From positions 116,746 to 180,745 of the forward strand of contig NZ_JANIBJ010000003.1 in NCBI RefSeq assembly GCF_024505185.1: DNA of 64,000 nucleotides, written 5' to 3'. This stretch comes from Methylomonas subterranea. Its GTDB lineage: Bacteria > Pseudomonadota > Gammaproteobacteria > Methylococcales > Methylomonadaceae. A model generated the notes under the pieces. That model had not been told where the DNA came from, ran no database searches, and worked only from the letters and a program-made list of their open reading frames with translations. Of the stretch, positions 57,154-64,000 are shown one piece after another. Made by a program: the position numbers and the translations under genes. Position 1 is the stretch's first letter; each line of letters starts with the position of its first letter.

Positions 57154-57432
57154 TCAGTGCGCTTGCAGTTCCGCCATCGCTTCGGCCATTTTTTCCGGTG
57201 GAATACCGGTCAAGGAGCCGGGTGGATTGATGGCCAGACCTTGCGCATCCAGAATCGCACCCTCAATCGGGCAGATGCTGGCGCATTGCGGCACGTCGAA
57301 ATCGCCCACGCATTCGGTGCATTTTTTCGGATTGATCAGAAAATATGCCTCGGCTTTATATATCGCTTTGCTGGGACACAGGGGTTCGCAGGCATAGCAA
57401 TTGACACAGGTATCGATAATTTTTAAGGCCAT
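57154..57432 (-). CDS. fdxN: FdxN-type ferredoxin with two [4Fe-4S] clusters
   Basis: The 92-aa protein has CVNCYACEPLCP and CTECVGDFDVPQCASICP, two cluster motifs with the extended second loop found in nif ferredoxins. It probably passes electrons to NifB during NifB-co synthesis. It lies five bases before nifO and 110 bases after nifB, with a strong hairpin between. Confidence 0.93.
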   Translation of the reverse strand: MALKIIDTCVNCYACEPLCPSKAIYKAEAYFLINPKKCTECVGDFDVPQCASICPIEGAILDAQGLAINPPGSLTGIPPEKMAEAMAELQAH

Positions 57433-57494
57433 AATGATTCATCCTTCATGTTTCGTGGTTTGGGATGCCCGTCGGCGATGCCCTGATATGGCAA

Positions 57495-57531
57495 GCCAGG
57501 CCGGAATGAGCGCTAGCGTTTCCGGCCTGGC
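57495..57531 (-). terminator. Perfect 12-bp hairpin between nifB and fdxN
   Basis: GCCAGGCCGGAA pairs with TTCCGGCCTGGC around a 13-nt loop, starting 12 bases after the nifB stop. No T-run follows. It may cause partial termination or protect the nifB mRNA 3' end, giving more nifB than fdxN message. Confidence 0.6.
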
Positions 57532-57542
57532 TGTCTATCGGT

Positions 57543-59036
57543 TTACGCGGTGGCGCGTTGGTCGTCTTTCACCTCGTCCAGTTTGCCGGCCGCCGCCATT
57601 TCCTTGTAAACCGCCATGACGGCATCTTCGATCGGCTCCATCGCATGCTCGCCGTTGGGGATAATGCCGGCTTGCTCCAGCATATCCCAAGGCTCGTAAC
57701 CGATTTTCGAGCACAATACCGCTTCGCAACCTTCCAGGGCCCGGATAGTGCGTTGCAATACGCTTTCGCCGTCGCCGCAGGTATCGTCGCCGCTGCAATA
57801 CAAATCGGTTTTGCGGTGGCTCATGAAGCGGACGCCGTCGGGCGAGGCTTCGTAGATCAAAAATTCCTTGGCGTGGCCGAAATGCTGGTTGATCACACCC
57901 TGACCGCTGGTGGCAATCGCCATCAGTACCGGCCGGGTGTTCAGTTTTTTACCGGCGGCGTGCTTGGCGGCGGCTTCTTCCTTGGCGGCGCGCTTGCTGT
58001 GCATTTCCTCGGCTATGGCTTCGTGGATGACTTTGCGTTTTTCCATCGCCGCCTGATAATCGATTTCCATGTCCTCGATCTTGTCCAGAGTAAACTCGTC
58101 GCCGCGGTCTTCGCCTAGCAAACCGACCGCGTCGGCGCGGCATTGCCGACAATGACGCATCATGTTCATGTCGCCGGAGCAGGCGTCCTGCAAATCCATC
58201 AGTTCGTCCTGAGTCGGCCCGCGTTGGCCCATCACGCCGTAGAACGTGCCGTGTTCGGCTTCGGCAATCAACGGCATCACGTTGTGCAGGAAAGCGCCCT
58301 TGGCTTTGACGGTTTTGCTGACTTCGGCCAAATGTTGATCGTTGACGCCGGGAATCATCACCGAGTTAACCTTAACCAAGATGCCCTTGGCCACCAGCAT
58401 TTCCAGACCTTTTTGCTGCTGTTCGATCAGAATCCGCGCGCCCTCGATACCGTGGATGCGCTTGTTCTCCCAGAATATCCAGGGATAAATCTTGGCACCC
58501 ACTTCGGGATCCAGGCAGTTGATGGTGATGGTGACGTGGTCGATATTGTGCTTGGACAATTCCTCGACCGAATCCGGCAGGGCCAGACCGTTGGTGGAGA
58601 CGCAGAGTTTGATATCCGGCGCTTCGTCGCTGAGGCGGCGGAAGGTTTCGAAAGTACGCTCCGGATTGGCCAGCGGATCGCCGGGGCCGGCGATACCCAA
58701 CACGGTCATTTGCGGAATATTGGCCGCCACCGCCATGGTTTTCTTCACGGCCTGATCGGGAGTCAATAATTCGGAAACCACGCCCGGCCTGGATTCGTTG
58801 GCGCAATCGTATTTGCGGTTACAGTAATGGCATTGGATATTGCAAGCCGGGGCAACCGCGACATGCATGCGGGCGAAATAATGATGGGCGTCTTCCGAAT
58901 AACACGGATGATTTTCCACCTTGGCGCGGATTTCGTCGGACAGATGGCCCAGTTGGTCGTCACTGGTACCGCAAGAGTGGGAAGAGCAGCCGCCTGCGCT
59001 TGCTGCCGGAGTTTCGTTTAATACTGGCAATTCCAT
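57543..59036 (-). CDS. nifB: NifB, radical SAM FeMo-co precursor synthase
   Basis: NifB fuses Fe-S units and inserts carbide to make NifB-co. The 497-aa protein has the radical-SAM motif CNIQCHYCNRKYDC, GIAGPGDPLANPE, and further Cys-rich blocks (CRQCRADAVGLLGED). After an Ala/Lys-rich linker comes a C-terminal NifX-like domain (MAIATSGQGVINQHFGHA). The ATG at 59036 follows GAGGTGAC; a GTG at 59045 is less likely. A sigma-54 promoter and NifA site lie upstream. Confidence 0.96.
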   Translation of the reverse strand: MELPVLNETPAASAGGCSSHSCGTSDDQLGHLSDEIRAKVENHPCYSEDAHHYFARMHVAVAPACNIQCHYCNRKYDCANESRPGVVSELLTPDQAVKKTMAVAANIPQMTVLGIAGPGDPLANPERTFETFRRLSDEAPDIKLCVSTNGLALPDSVEELSKHNIDHVTITINCLDPEVGAKIYPWIFWENKRIHGIEGARILIEQQQKGLEMLVAKGILVKVNSVMIPGVNDQHLAEVSKTVKAKGAFLHNVMPLIAEAEHGTFYGVMGQRGPTQDELMDLQDACSGDMNMMRHCRQCRADAVGLLGEDRGDEFTLDKIEDMEIDYQAAMEKRKVIHEAIAEEMHSKRAAKEEAAAKHAAGKKLNTRPVLMAIATSGQGVINQHFGHAKEFLIYEASPDGVRFMSHRKTDLYCSGDDTCGDGESVLQRTIRALEGCEAVLCSKIGYEPWDMLEQAGIIPNGEHAMEPIEDAVMAVYKEMAAAGKLDEVKDDQRATA

Positions 59037-59070
59037 GATAGTCACCTCGCTTGTTGGTTACAAGGAGACA

Positions 59071-59086
59071 TAGCACAGACTATACC
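59071..59086 (-). promoter_or_regulatory. Sigma-54 (-24/-12) promoter of nifB
   Basis: The minus strand reads TGGTATAGTCTGTGCTA, with GG and GC separated by ten bases as required. It deviates at the C residues of TGGCAC. It predicts a start at about 59061 and a 25-nt leader. Confidence 0.7.
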
Positions 59087-59152
59087 AATTGATTTTTATT
59101 TATTATGACGTTGAATTTAAAAGGTTTTTTTACAAAAAATCCTATTGTGCCT

Positions 59153-59168
59153 TGTCGCCTATCCAACA
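59153..59168 (-). promoter_or_regulatory. NifA upstream activator site
   Basis: TGT-CGCCTATCCA-ACA matches TGT-N10-ACA exactly. Its centre lies about 99 bases upstream of the predicted nifB start, in the usual range for NifA looping to sigma-54 polymerase. Confidence 0.7.
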
Positions 59169-59315
59169 AAGCACTCGACATGAAACAGTTGCGATGTAAC
59201 GATTGACCTAAACCAAATTCCGCCGGAACAAGGCACGCATCAAGAATGCCCGGGCACCGGCTCCCGCGCTCGATTGAAGAGGCATAAGGCCCAAGGGGCC
59301 GTTAAATCCACGGGA

Positions 59316-60170
59316 TTAGTGCGATACATCGCCCTCGCCGCTTACCGAAATCCCGTCGGGAGCCGACGACACCCCGGCCGCCACCTGCCCGGCGCTCAAA
59401 CAACCGCCTTGCCCACCCCTACGCAGCATGGTCATTTCAGAGACGATGGACAGCGCAATTTCTTCCGGCAGTTTGGCGCCCAAATCCAGACCGGCCGGCG
59501 CGCGTATGCGGGCCAGCGCAGTGTCGCCGAAACCTTCGCACCGCAAGCGCTGTAACACCAATTGCGCGCGCTTGCGGCTGGCAATCATGCCGATATAGTC
59601 GGCCGGCGAATTCAGCGCTTGCGTCAGCGCGTCGTAATCGCCCTTGTGATGAGTGGCGACCAGCACATAATCGCCGGGCCGAGGTTGCAATTGCCGATAA
59701 CGGCTGTCGTCGTCAATCAGGCGACTGGCGGCGGGAAACTGCCCGGGTTTGGCTTGCGCATCGTTGACGATCACCTCAAAGCCCAAGGGCCGGGCGAACT
59801 CACACAAGGTTTCCACGATGCGGCCATGCCCCAGCAACCACAATTGCGGGCTGGGCAGAAACGGTTCGACGTACACGCGCATGCTGCCGCCGCATGGCAT
59901 GCCGGCGCCGAAAATTTCATCGGTCAAGTCGATATCAATCACGCAGGGTTCTCCGCTTTGCAGGCATTTCAAGGCTGTTTGCGCCACCATGGCCTGGGCG
60001 CAACCGCCGCCTATCCAGCCTTCAACAAGCTGTCCAGCCCAATCCATCAGCGCCTTGGCGGCCGGTTTCGCGGAAGACGAACCCAGAATTTCCACCACCG
60101 TGGCCAGCACATAGGGCTGGCGGCTTTGTTGCAACTCCAGTTGCCGCTGCAAGATATTCGAAATCGCCAC
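59316..60170 (-). CDS. XdhC/CoxI-family molybdenum-cofactor maturation protein
   Basis: XdhC-type proteins bind molybdenum cofactor and help its sulfuration or insertion. The 284-aa protein has the N-terminal XdhC domain (VEGWIGGGCAQAMVAQTA, FGAGMPCGGSMRVYVEP) and a C-terminal Rossmann domain (LWLLGHGRIVETLCEFARPLG). It starts with GTG at 60170, six bases after the mobA-like gene. No molybdo-hydroxylase is in the window. Confidence 0.9.
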   Translation of the reverse strand: MAISNILQRQLELQQSRQPYVLATVVEILGSSSAKPAAKALMDWAGQLVEGWIGGGCAQAMVAQTALKCLQSGEPCVIDIDLTDEIFGAGMPCGGSMRVYVEPFLPSPQLWLLGHGRIVETLCEFARPLGFEVIVNDAQAKPGQFPAASRLIDDDSRYRQLQPRPGDYVLVATHHKGDYDALTQALNSPADYIGMIASRKRAQLVLQRLRCEGFGDTALARIRAPAGLDLGAKLPEEIALSIVSEMTMLRRGGQGGCLSAGQVAAGVSSAPDGISVSGEGDVSH

Positions 60171-60176
60171 GGGTTG

Positions 60177-60755
60177 TTATATGTCAAGGTTAATTAAATC
60201 GGCGGGGCTGTCGACATCGCGCAGCACGCCGGGATCGTCGCAGTCGATAATATACAGTTGTTCCAAATGCGCCGATATTACGCCTTTGGCCCCGTCATCG
60301 CCGCTTAATCCAGCCAATTCCGCGGCGAAACATCCGGCAAATCCGACCGGATGCCCGCGCCGGCCAAGATAACGCGGTGCCGCGATAGCCGCGCCGGCGC
60401 GCAGCGCATCGGCCAAGCGACAGACAGTCACCGGCGCGACGCTGGGCATGTCCGCCAGGGCAATCAACCAGCCGTCGGATTCCGGGCTGTTTTGCACGGC
60501 AAACGCCAGGCTGGCGCCCATTCCCAAATCGGCATCGGCAAACTCCACCACCTTGGCGCCGTGCGCCGCCAGACTGGCCGCCAGCTCGCCGGCGCCGGGC
60601 CGCACCACGGCCAGCACTGCGTCCACCCCGGCCGCCAGATTGCGGCAGGCGCGCGCAGCCAGCAACTCGCCGTTCGGCAATACTTGGATCAACTTGTCTT
60701 GCCCGAACCGGCGACCGGCGCCGGCTGCCAACAACAGGCCGGTAATTTTGCTCAT
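60177..60755 (-). CDS. MobA/MocA-like molybdenum-cofactor nucleotidyltransferase
   Basis: The 192-aa protein starts KITGLLLAAGAGRRFGQDKL, the nucleotide-binding motif of MobA-like enzymes, followed by LIALADMPSV and a PRYLGRRGHPVGF block. It would add CMP or GMP to molybdopterin; relatives adjacent to xdhC are often MocA. The ATG at 60755 is used; the frame runs upstream without homology. It is divergent from the GST gene. Confidence 0.88.
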   Translation of the reverse strand: MSKITGLLLAAGAGRRFGQDKLIQVLPNGELLAARACRNLAAGVDAVLAVVRPGAGELAASLAAHGAKVVEFADADLGMGASLAFAVQNSPESDGWLIALADMPSVAPVTVCRLADALRAGAAIAAPRYLGRRGHPVGFAGCFAAELAGLSGDDGAKGVISAHLEQLYIIDCDDPGVLRDVDSPADLINLDI

Positions 60756-60897
60756 AAGTGAATAGAAATCGGCATGGATTTCCGGCGACCAGAAAAATGC
60801 TCCGCACCTTATCACCGGTCCGGCTGGCAGGCAAGGTTGGAGCTGCGACCAAGCCGCCATCGCCTTTATAATTACGGCTTTTACAATCGCCAAGCCC

Positions 60898-61575
60898 ATG
60901 AGCATCGCCCAACAAGAACCGCCCGTTCTGTACAGCTTCCGCCGCTGCCCTTATGCCATGCGGGCCCGCTTGGCCATTGCTTACGCCCAAATCACGGTCG
61001 AATTAAGGGAAATAGAATTGCGCCGCAAGCCGGCGGCGCTATTGACGGCTTCGCCGAAAGGCACCGTGCCGGTACTGGTATTGCCGTCAGGGCGGGTCGT
61101 CGACGAAAGTCTCGATATCATGCACTGGGCCTTGCAAATTCACGATCCGGATCATTGGCTTGCCGCATGGCGGCAAGCTGACGGCCCGGCCCTGATCCAG
61201 CGCAATGACGGCGACTTCAAATATTATCTGGACCGCTACAAATACGCCGACCGCTATCCGCAATACTCCATGGATTATTACCGGCAACACGGCGAACGCT
61301 TTTTATACGAACTTGAACAACGCTTGCGGCAAAACGCGCATTTGTGCGGCGACTGTTTCAGTATCGCCGATGCGGCAATCGCGCCGTTCATCCGCCAATT
61401 CGCCGCCGTCGATCAGGCCTGGTTTGCCCAAGCGGACTACCCGGCCCTGCACCGTTGGCTGGGCAAGGTTCTGGACTCCGATCTATTCCATGGCATCATG
61501 CGCCCGTATCTGACCTGGACCGCCGATTCCGCCGCGCAACTGTTCGGCAATCCGCCGTCAAATCGCAGCAATTAA
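60898..61575 (+). CDS. Glutathione S-transferase-like protein
   Basis: The 225-aa protein has an N-terminal thioredoxin-fold domain with SFRRCPYAMRARLAI (Cys in CPYA), GTVPVLVLPSG and DESLDIMHW for glutathione binding, and an all-helical C-terminal domain (CGDCFSIADAAIAPFIRQFA). It may be a detoxifying transferase or thiol reductase; the substrate is unknown. Confidence 0.88.
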   Translation: MSIAQQEPPVLYSFRRCPYAMRARLAIAYAQITVELREIELRRKPAALLTASPKGTVPVLVLPSGRVVDESLDIMHWALQIHDPDHWLAAWRQADGPALIQRNDGDFKYYLDRYKYADRYPQYSMDYYRQHGERFLYELEQRLRQNAHLCGDCFSIADAAIAPFIRQFAAVDQAWFAQADYPALHRWLGKVLDSDLFHGIMRPYLTWTADSAAQLFGNPPSNRSN

Positions 61576-61684
61576 AGGACTAAGCCGTTAAAATAAGCGC
61601 CAAAATCCCCGCCGGCGCGCCTTTGACCGCAGCCGGACCGCGATCCAATTTTTTATCTTTTTACTTTTCCGTTTGGAGACATGC

Positions 61685-63358
61685 ATGTCAGACATTGAAA
61701 TTGCGCAACAGGCCAAGATGCGGCCGATTATCGAATTGGCCGGCGAAACCTTCGGCATTCCCGCCGAACACCTCGGTCCTTATGGTCACTATAAAGCCAA
61801 AATTTCGCTGGAATATGTCAACAGTCTGACCGATAAAACCGACGGCAAACTGATTCTGGTCACCGCCATCAGTCCCACCCCGGCCGGCGAAGGCAAGACC
61901 ACCACCACGGTCGGTTTGGGCGATGCCTTGAACCGTATCGGCAAAAAAACCATCATCTGCCTGCGCGAGCCGTCATTGGGGCCGTGTTTCGGCGTGAAAG
62001 GCGGAGCGGCTGGCGGCGGTTATGCCCAGGTGGTGCCAATGGAAGACATCAACCTGCATTTTACCGGCGACTTTCACGCCATCGGCGTGGCGCACAATTT
62101 GTTGTCTGCACTGATAGACAACCACATCAACCACGGTAACGCACTGAATATCGACCCACGCCGCATCCAGTGGAAGCGGGTGATAGACATGAACGACCGG
62201 GCCTTGCGCAAGATCACTGTCGGCATGGGCGGTCCGGCCAACGGCTATCTGCGCGAAGACGGTTTCGATATCGTGGTCGCTTCCGAAGTAATGGCGATTT
62301 TGTGTCTGGCCACCAGCCGCGCCGATTTGAAGGAACGCCTGGGCCGCATCGTCATCGGCTATAAATCCGACAAAGTCACGCCGGTTTATGCCAGCGACTT
62401 GAACGCGCACGGCGCAATGGCGGCGATTTTGAAGGACGCTATCAAACCGAATCTGGTGCAAACCCTGGAAAACAATCTGGCCATCATCCACGGCGGCCCG
62501 TTCGCCAACATCGCCCACGGCTGCAACACCGTCACCGCCACCAAGACCGCCTTGAAACTGGCCGATTACACGGTCACCGAAGCCGGCTTCGGCGCGGATT
62601 TGGGCGCGGAAAAATTCATCGATATCAAATGCCGCATGGCGGGCTTGAAACCGTCGGCGGTGGTATTGGTGGCCACCGTGCGGGCCTTGAAATTCCACGG
62701 CGGCGTCGCCAAGGACGAGCTGAACCAGGAAAATCTGGAAGCACTGGAAAAAGGCTTCGCCAACCTGGAGCGCCATCTTCATAACATCACCCATCACTAC
62801 GGCCTGCCCTGCGTAGTCAGCGTCAACCACTTCACCTTCGACAGCGCTGCCGAGATCAATTTATTGCAGCAAAAATGCGCGGCCCTGGGCGCCAAATGCG
62901 TGATTGCCAAACATTGGGCACACGGCGGGGCCGGCGCGGAAGAACTGGCCCGCGAAGTATTGAACATCGTCGATAATCGAGAACCCGAGTTCAGCTTTGT
63001 CTACGACTCCGAGCTGCCGTTGTGGAACAAGATCGAAGCCATCGCCACCAAGCTCTACGGTGCCGGCAGCATCAGCGCCAGTCCCAAGGTGATGAGCGAG
63101 ATCAAGGCCTTGCAGGCCAATTACGGCAATTTCCCGATCTGCATGGCCAAAACCCAGATGTCGTTCTCGACCAACCCCAATGCCAAGGGCGCGCCCAGCG
63201 GGCATAACGTGGAGATCAGCGAAGTACGGCTGGCCAACGGCGCCGGCTTCATAGTCGCCATCGCCGGCGACATGATGACCATGCCCGGCCTGCCGAAAAT
63301 CCCGGCGGCGGAACGCATCGATATCAGCGATGACGGTGTGATCAGCGGCTTGTTTTAA
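61685..63358 (+). CDS. fhs: Formate-tetrahydrofolate ligase
   Basis: Fhs makes 10-formyl-THF from formate, ATP and THF, feeding C1 units to the serine route and purines. The 557-aa protein has the P-loop [31 protein letters not shown], and the C-terminal [16 protein letters not shown] [18 protein letters not shown]. The ATG at 61685 follows TTTGGAGAC; a TTG at 61673 is rejected. Confidence 0.96.
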   Translation: MSDIEIAQQAKMRPIIELAGETFGIPAEHLGPYGHYKAKISLEYVNSLTDKTDGKLILVTAISPTPAGEGKTTTTVGLGDALNRIGKKTIICLREPSLGPCFGVKGGAAGGGYAQVVPMEDINLHFTGDFHAIGVAHNLLSALIDNHINHGNALNIDPRRIQWKRVIDMNDRALRKITVGMGGPANGYLREDGFDIVVASEVMAILCLATSRADLKERLGRIVIGYKSDKVTPVYASDLNAHGAMAAILKDAIKPNLVQTLENNLAIIHGGPFANIAHGCNTVTATKTALKLADYTVTEAGFGADLGAEKFIDIKCRMAGLKPSAVVLVATVRALKFHGGVAKDELNQENLEALEKGFANLERHLHNITHHYGLPCVVSVNHFTFDSAAEINLLQQKCAALGAKCVIAKHWAHGGAGAEELAREVLNIVDNREPEFSFVYDSELPLWNKIEAIATKLYGAGSISASPKVMSEIKALQANYGNFPICMAKTQMSFSTNPNAKGAPSGHNVEISEVRLANGAGFIVAIAGDMMTMPGLPKIPAAERIDISDDGVISGLF

Positions 63359-63467
63359 CCCTTGCCACGCATTGGAGAATTCTTGAGTTTTTATCCGACG
63401 AATCGGAATGAGCGCATTAAAAAAAGACTGGCGAAAAACCCGATTGAATTTGGGATAAACCGATGAT

Positions 63468-63490
63468 CCCGCCGCAATTAGCGCGGCGGG
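63468..63490 (+). terminator. Hairpin between fhs and the convergent small gene
   Basis: An 8-bp stem CCCGCCGC / GCGGCGGG with a 7-nt loop lies about 110 bases after fhs and 9 bases before the stop of the minus-strand gene. No T-run is present; it may act for both. Confidence 0.5.
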
Positions 63491-63498
63491 AAATCGTG

Positions 63499-63720
63499 TC
63501 ATAACGACTTGATGAACGAACGGATAAAACTGATGACCGAGGTTTGCGGTGTAATCGCTGCCGCTATGGATACCTGTTGAGCCAAATATGACTCGTATAA
63601 CTGGTCGACTTCATGAGGTGTCATGTAAGCATAAGCGCCGTAGCCTTTTAAATATAAAAACTCATGGTGAATCTGCTCAAAGAAATCGACTCTCTGACTG
63701 GCTATTTGATCTTCTAACAT
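63499..63720 (-). CDS. Small hypothetical protein
   Basis: The 73-aa product (MLEDQIASQRVDFFEQIHHE, then a Tyr-rich GYGAYAYMTPHEVDQLYESYL and a hydrophobic end) matches nothing I recognise. The ATG at 63720 has AAGGAG eight bases upstream, good evidence that it is translated; longer upstream codons do not fit. It is less GC-rich than its neighbours, perhaps a sign of transfer. Confidence 0.65.
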   Translation of the reverse strand: MLEDQIASQRVDFFEQIHHEFLYLKGYGAYAYMTPHEVDQLYESYLAQQVSIAAAITPQTSVISFIRSFIKSL

Positions 63721-63890
63721 GATTATTCTCCTTACAGCTAGAATGCGAAACATTCTGTGCTTTTGGAAAAAAATTTCCGTGATCAAGAAGGCAAGAAACA
63801 CCTGGCATCGAGTCGCCATGCTGACGGCGATCACAATTTCACACGTTTTTCAATGATTAGGATTCCGCCCAAAATGATTTCCCCATTCTG

Positions 63891-63929
63891 TTGCTCTCCC
63901 GCGAGAAAGGGCTAGGGTGAGGGATATAA
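63891..63929. repeat. Dispersed repeat, family A (copy 3, inverted)
   Basis: Read in reverse it gives TATATCCCTCACCCTAGCCC followed by CTCGCGGGAGAG, closely like copy 1 near 33.2 kb. Confidence 0.6.
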
Positions 63930-63953
63930 AGTTATACTCTGAAAATCATGGTA

Positions 63954-64000
63954 GGAGCGACGCACAGTCGCGATTCGCAAGGCCATCATCGCGACTGTGC
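63954..64000. repeat. Dispersed palindromic repeat, family B (copy 2, cut by the window end)
   Basis: GGAGCGACGCACAGTCGCGATT, in part, then GCAAGGCCATCATCGCGACTGTGC, matches the core at 55148-55186. The palindrome presumably continues beyond the window. Confidence 0.7.

Overview
The window looks like chromosome of an aerobic, nitrogen-fixing gammaproteobacterial (type I) methanotroph, probably Methylomonas-like. Supporting this are a GHMP-type RFAP synthase for tetrahydromethanopterin, pyruvate phosphate dikinase, formate-tetrahydrofolate ligase, proton-translocating transhydrogenase (pntAB), a nif accessory cluster, an oxygen-independent-type cobalamin operon and a VPLP-CTERM exoprotein. Genus placement is inference. 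No rRNA, tRNA, CRISPR, prophage or insertion sequence was seen.

Layout. 0-9 kb: ppdK; a heme-linked diguanylate cyclase; a Fur-family (Zur-like) regulator; a candidate FNR-type-controlled small RNA; then ligA-thiD-thiE and dodecin. 9-20 kb, minus strand: one long cobalamin operon. It starts at a cobalamin riboswitch, passes through the CbtBA cobalt transporter and the corrin-ring enzymes, and ends in a thioredoxin-like ferredoxin. A hairpin-rich 347-bp element interrupts it. 20-29 kb: an unknown polytopic membrane protein, a HIT protein, a FliL-like protein, the nagZ-hpt-MTIP salvage operon, soxYZ, and a minus-strand operon of response-regulator diguanylate cyclase, nucleotidyltransferase, HAD phosphatase and RFAP synthase. 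29-41 kb: pntAB, a solo endolysin, a PilZ protein, the sodium-type stator pomAB, a dicarboxylate symporter, ychJ, gcvR-bcp, a PHP phosphoesterase and an MsbA-like ABC exporter. 41-53 kb: slt, fabAB, ttcA, galE, fnr, a degraded subtilase, a VPLP-CTERM protein, a DUF1097 protein and a lipoprotein hydrolase. 53-61 kb, minus strand: nifB-fdxN-nifO-flavodiiron protein, then a [2Fe-2S] ferredoxin, a Shethna FeSII-like ferredoxin and nifQ, flanked by xdhC and mobA-like genes. 60.9-64 kb: a glutathione S-transferase, fhs and a small unknown gene.

How the parts connect. Oxygen and redox control recurs. The window encodes a four-cysteine FNR and has two perfect TTGAT-N4-ATCAA sites, plus a related TTGAC-N4-GTCAA site in front of the candidate small RNA. 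nifB has a sigma-54 -24/-12 promoter and a NifA-type TGT-N10-ACA site, and its gene group carries two plausible oxygen-protection proteins (flavodiiron and FeSII-like). Cyclic-di-GMP genes are scattered (two GGDEF proteins and one PilZ protein) near motor genes. All functional calls come from reading motifs and gene context; no database search was possible.
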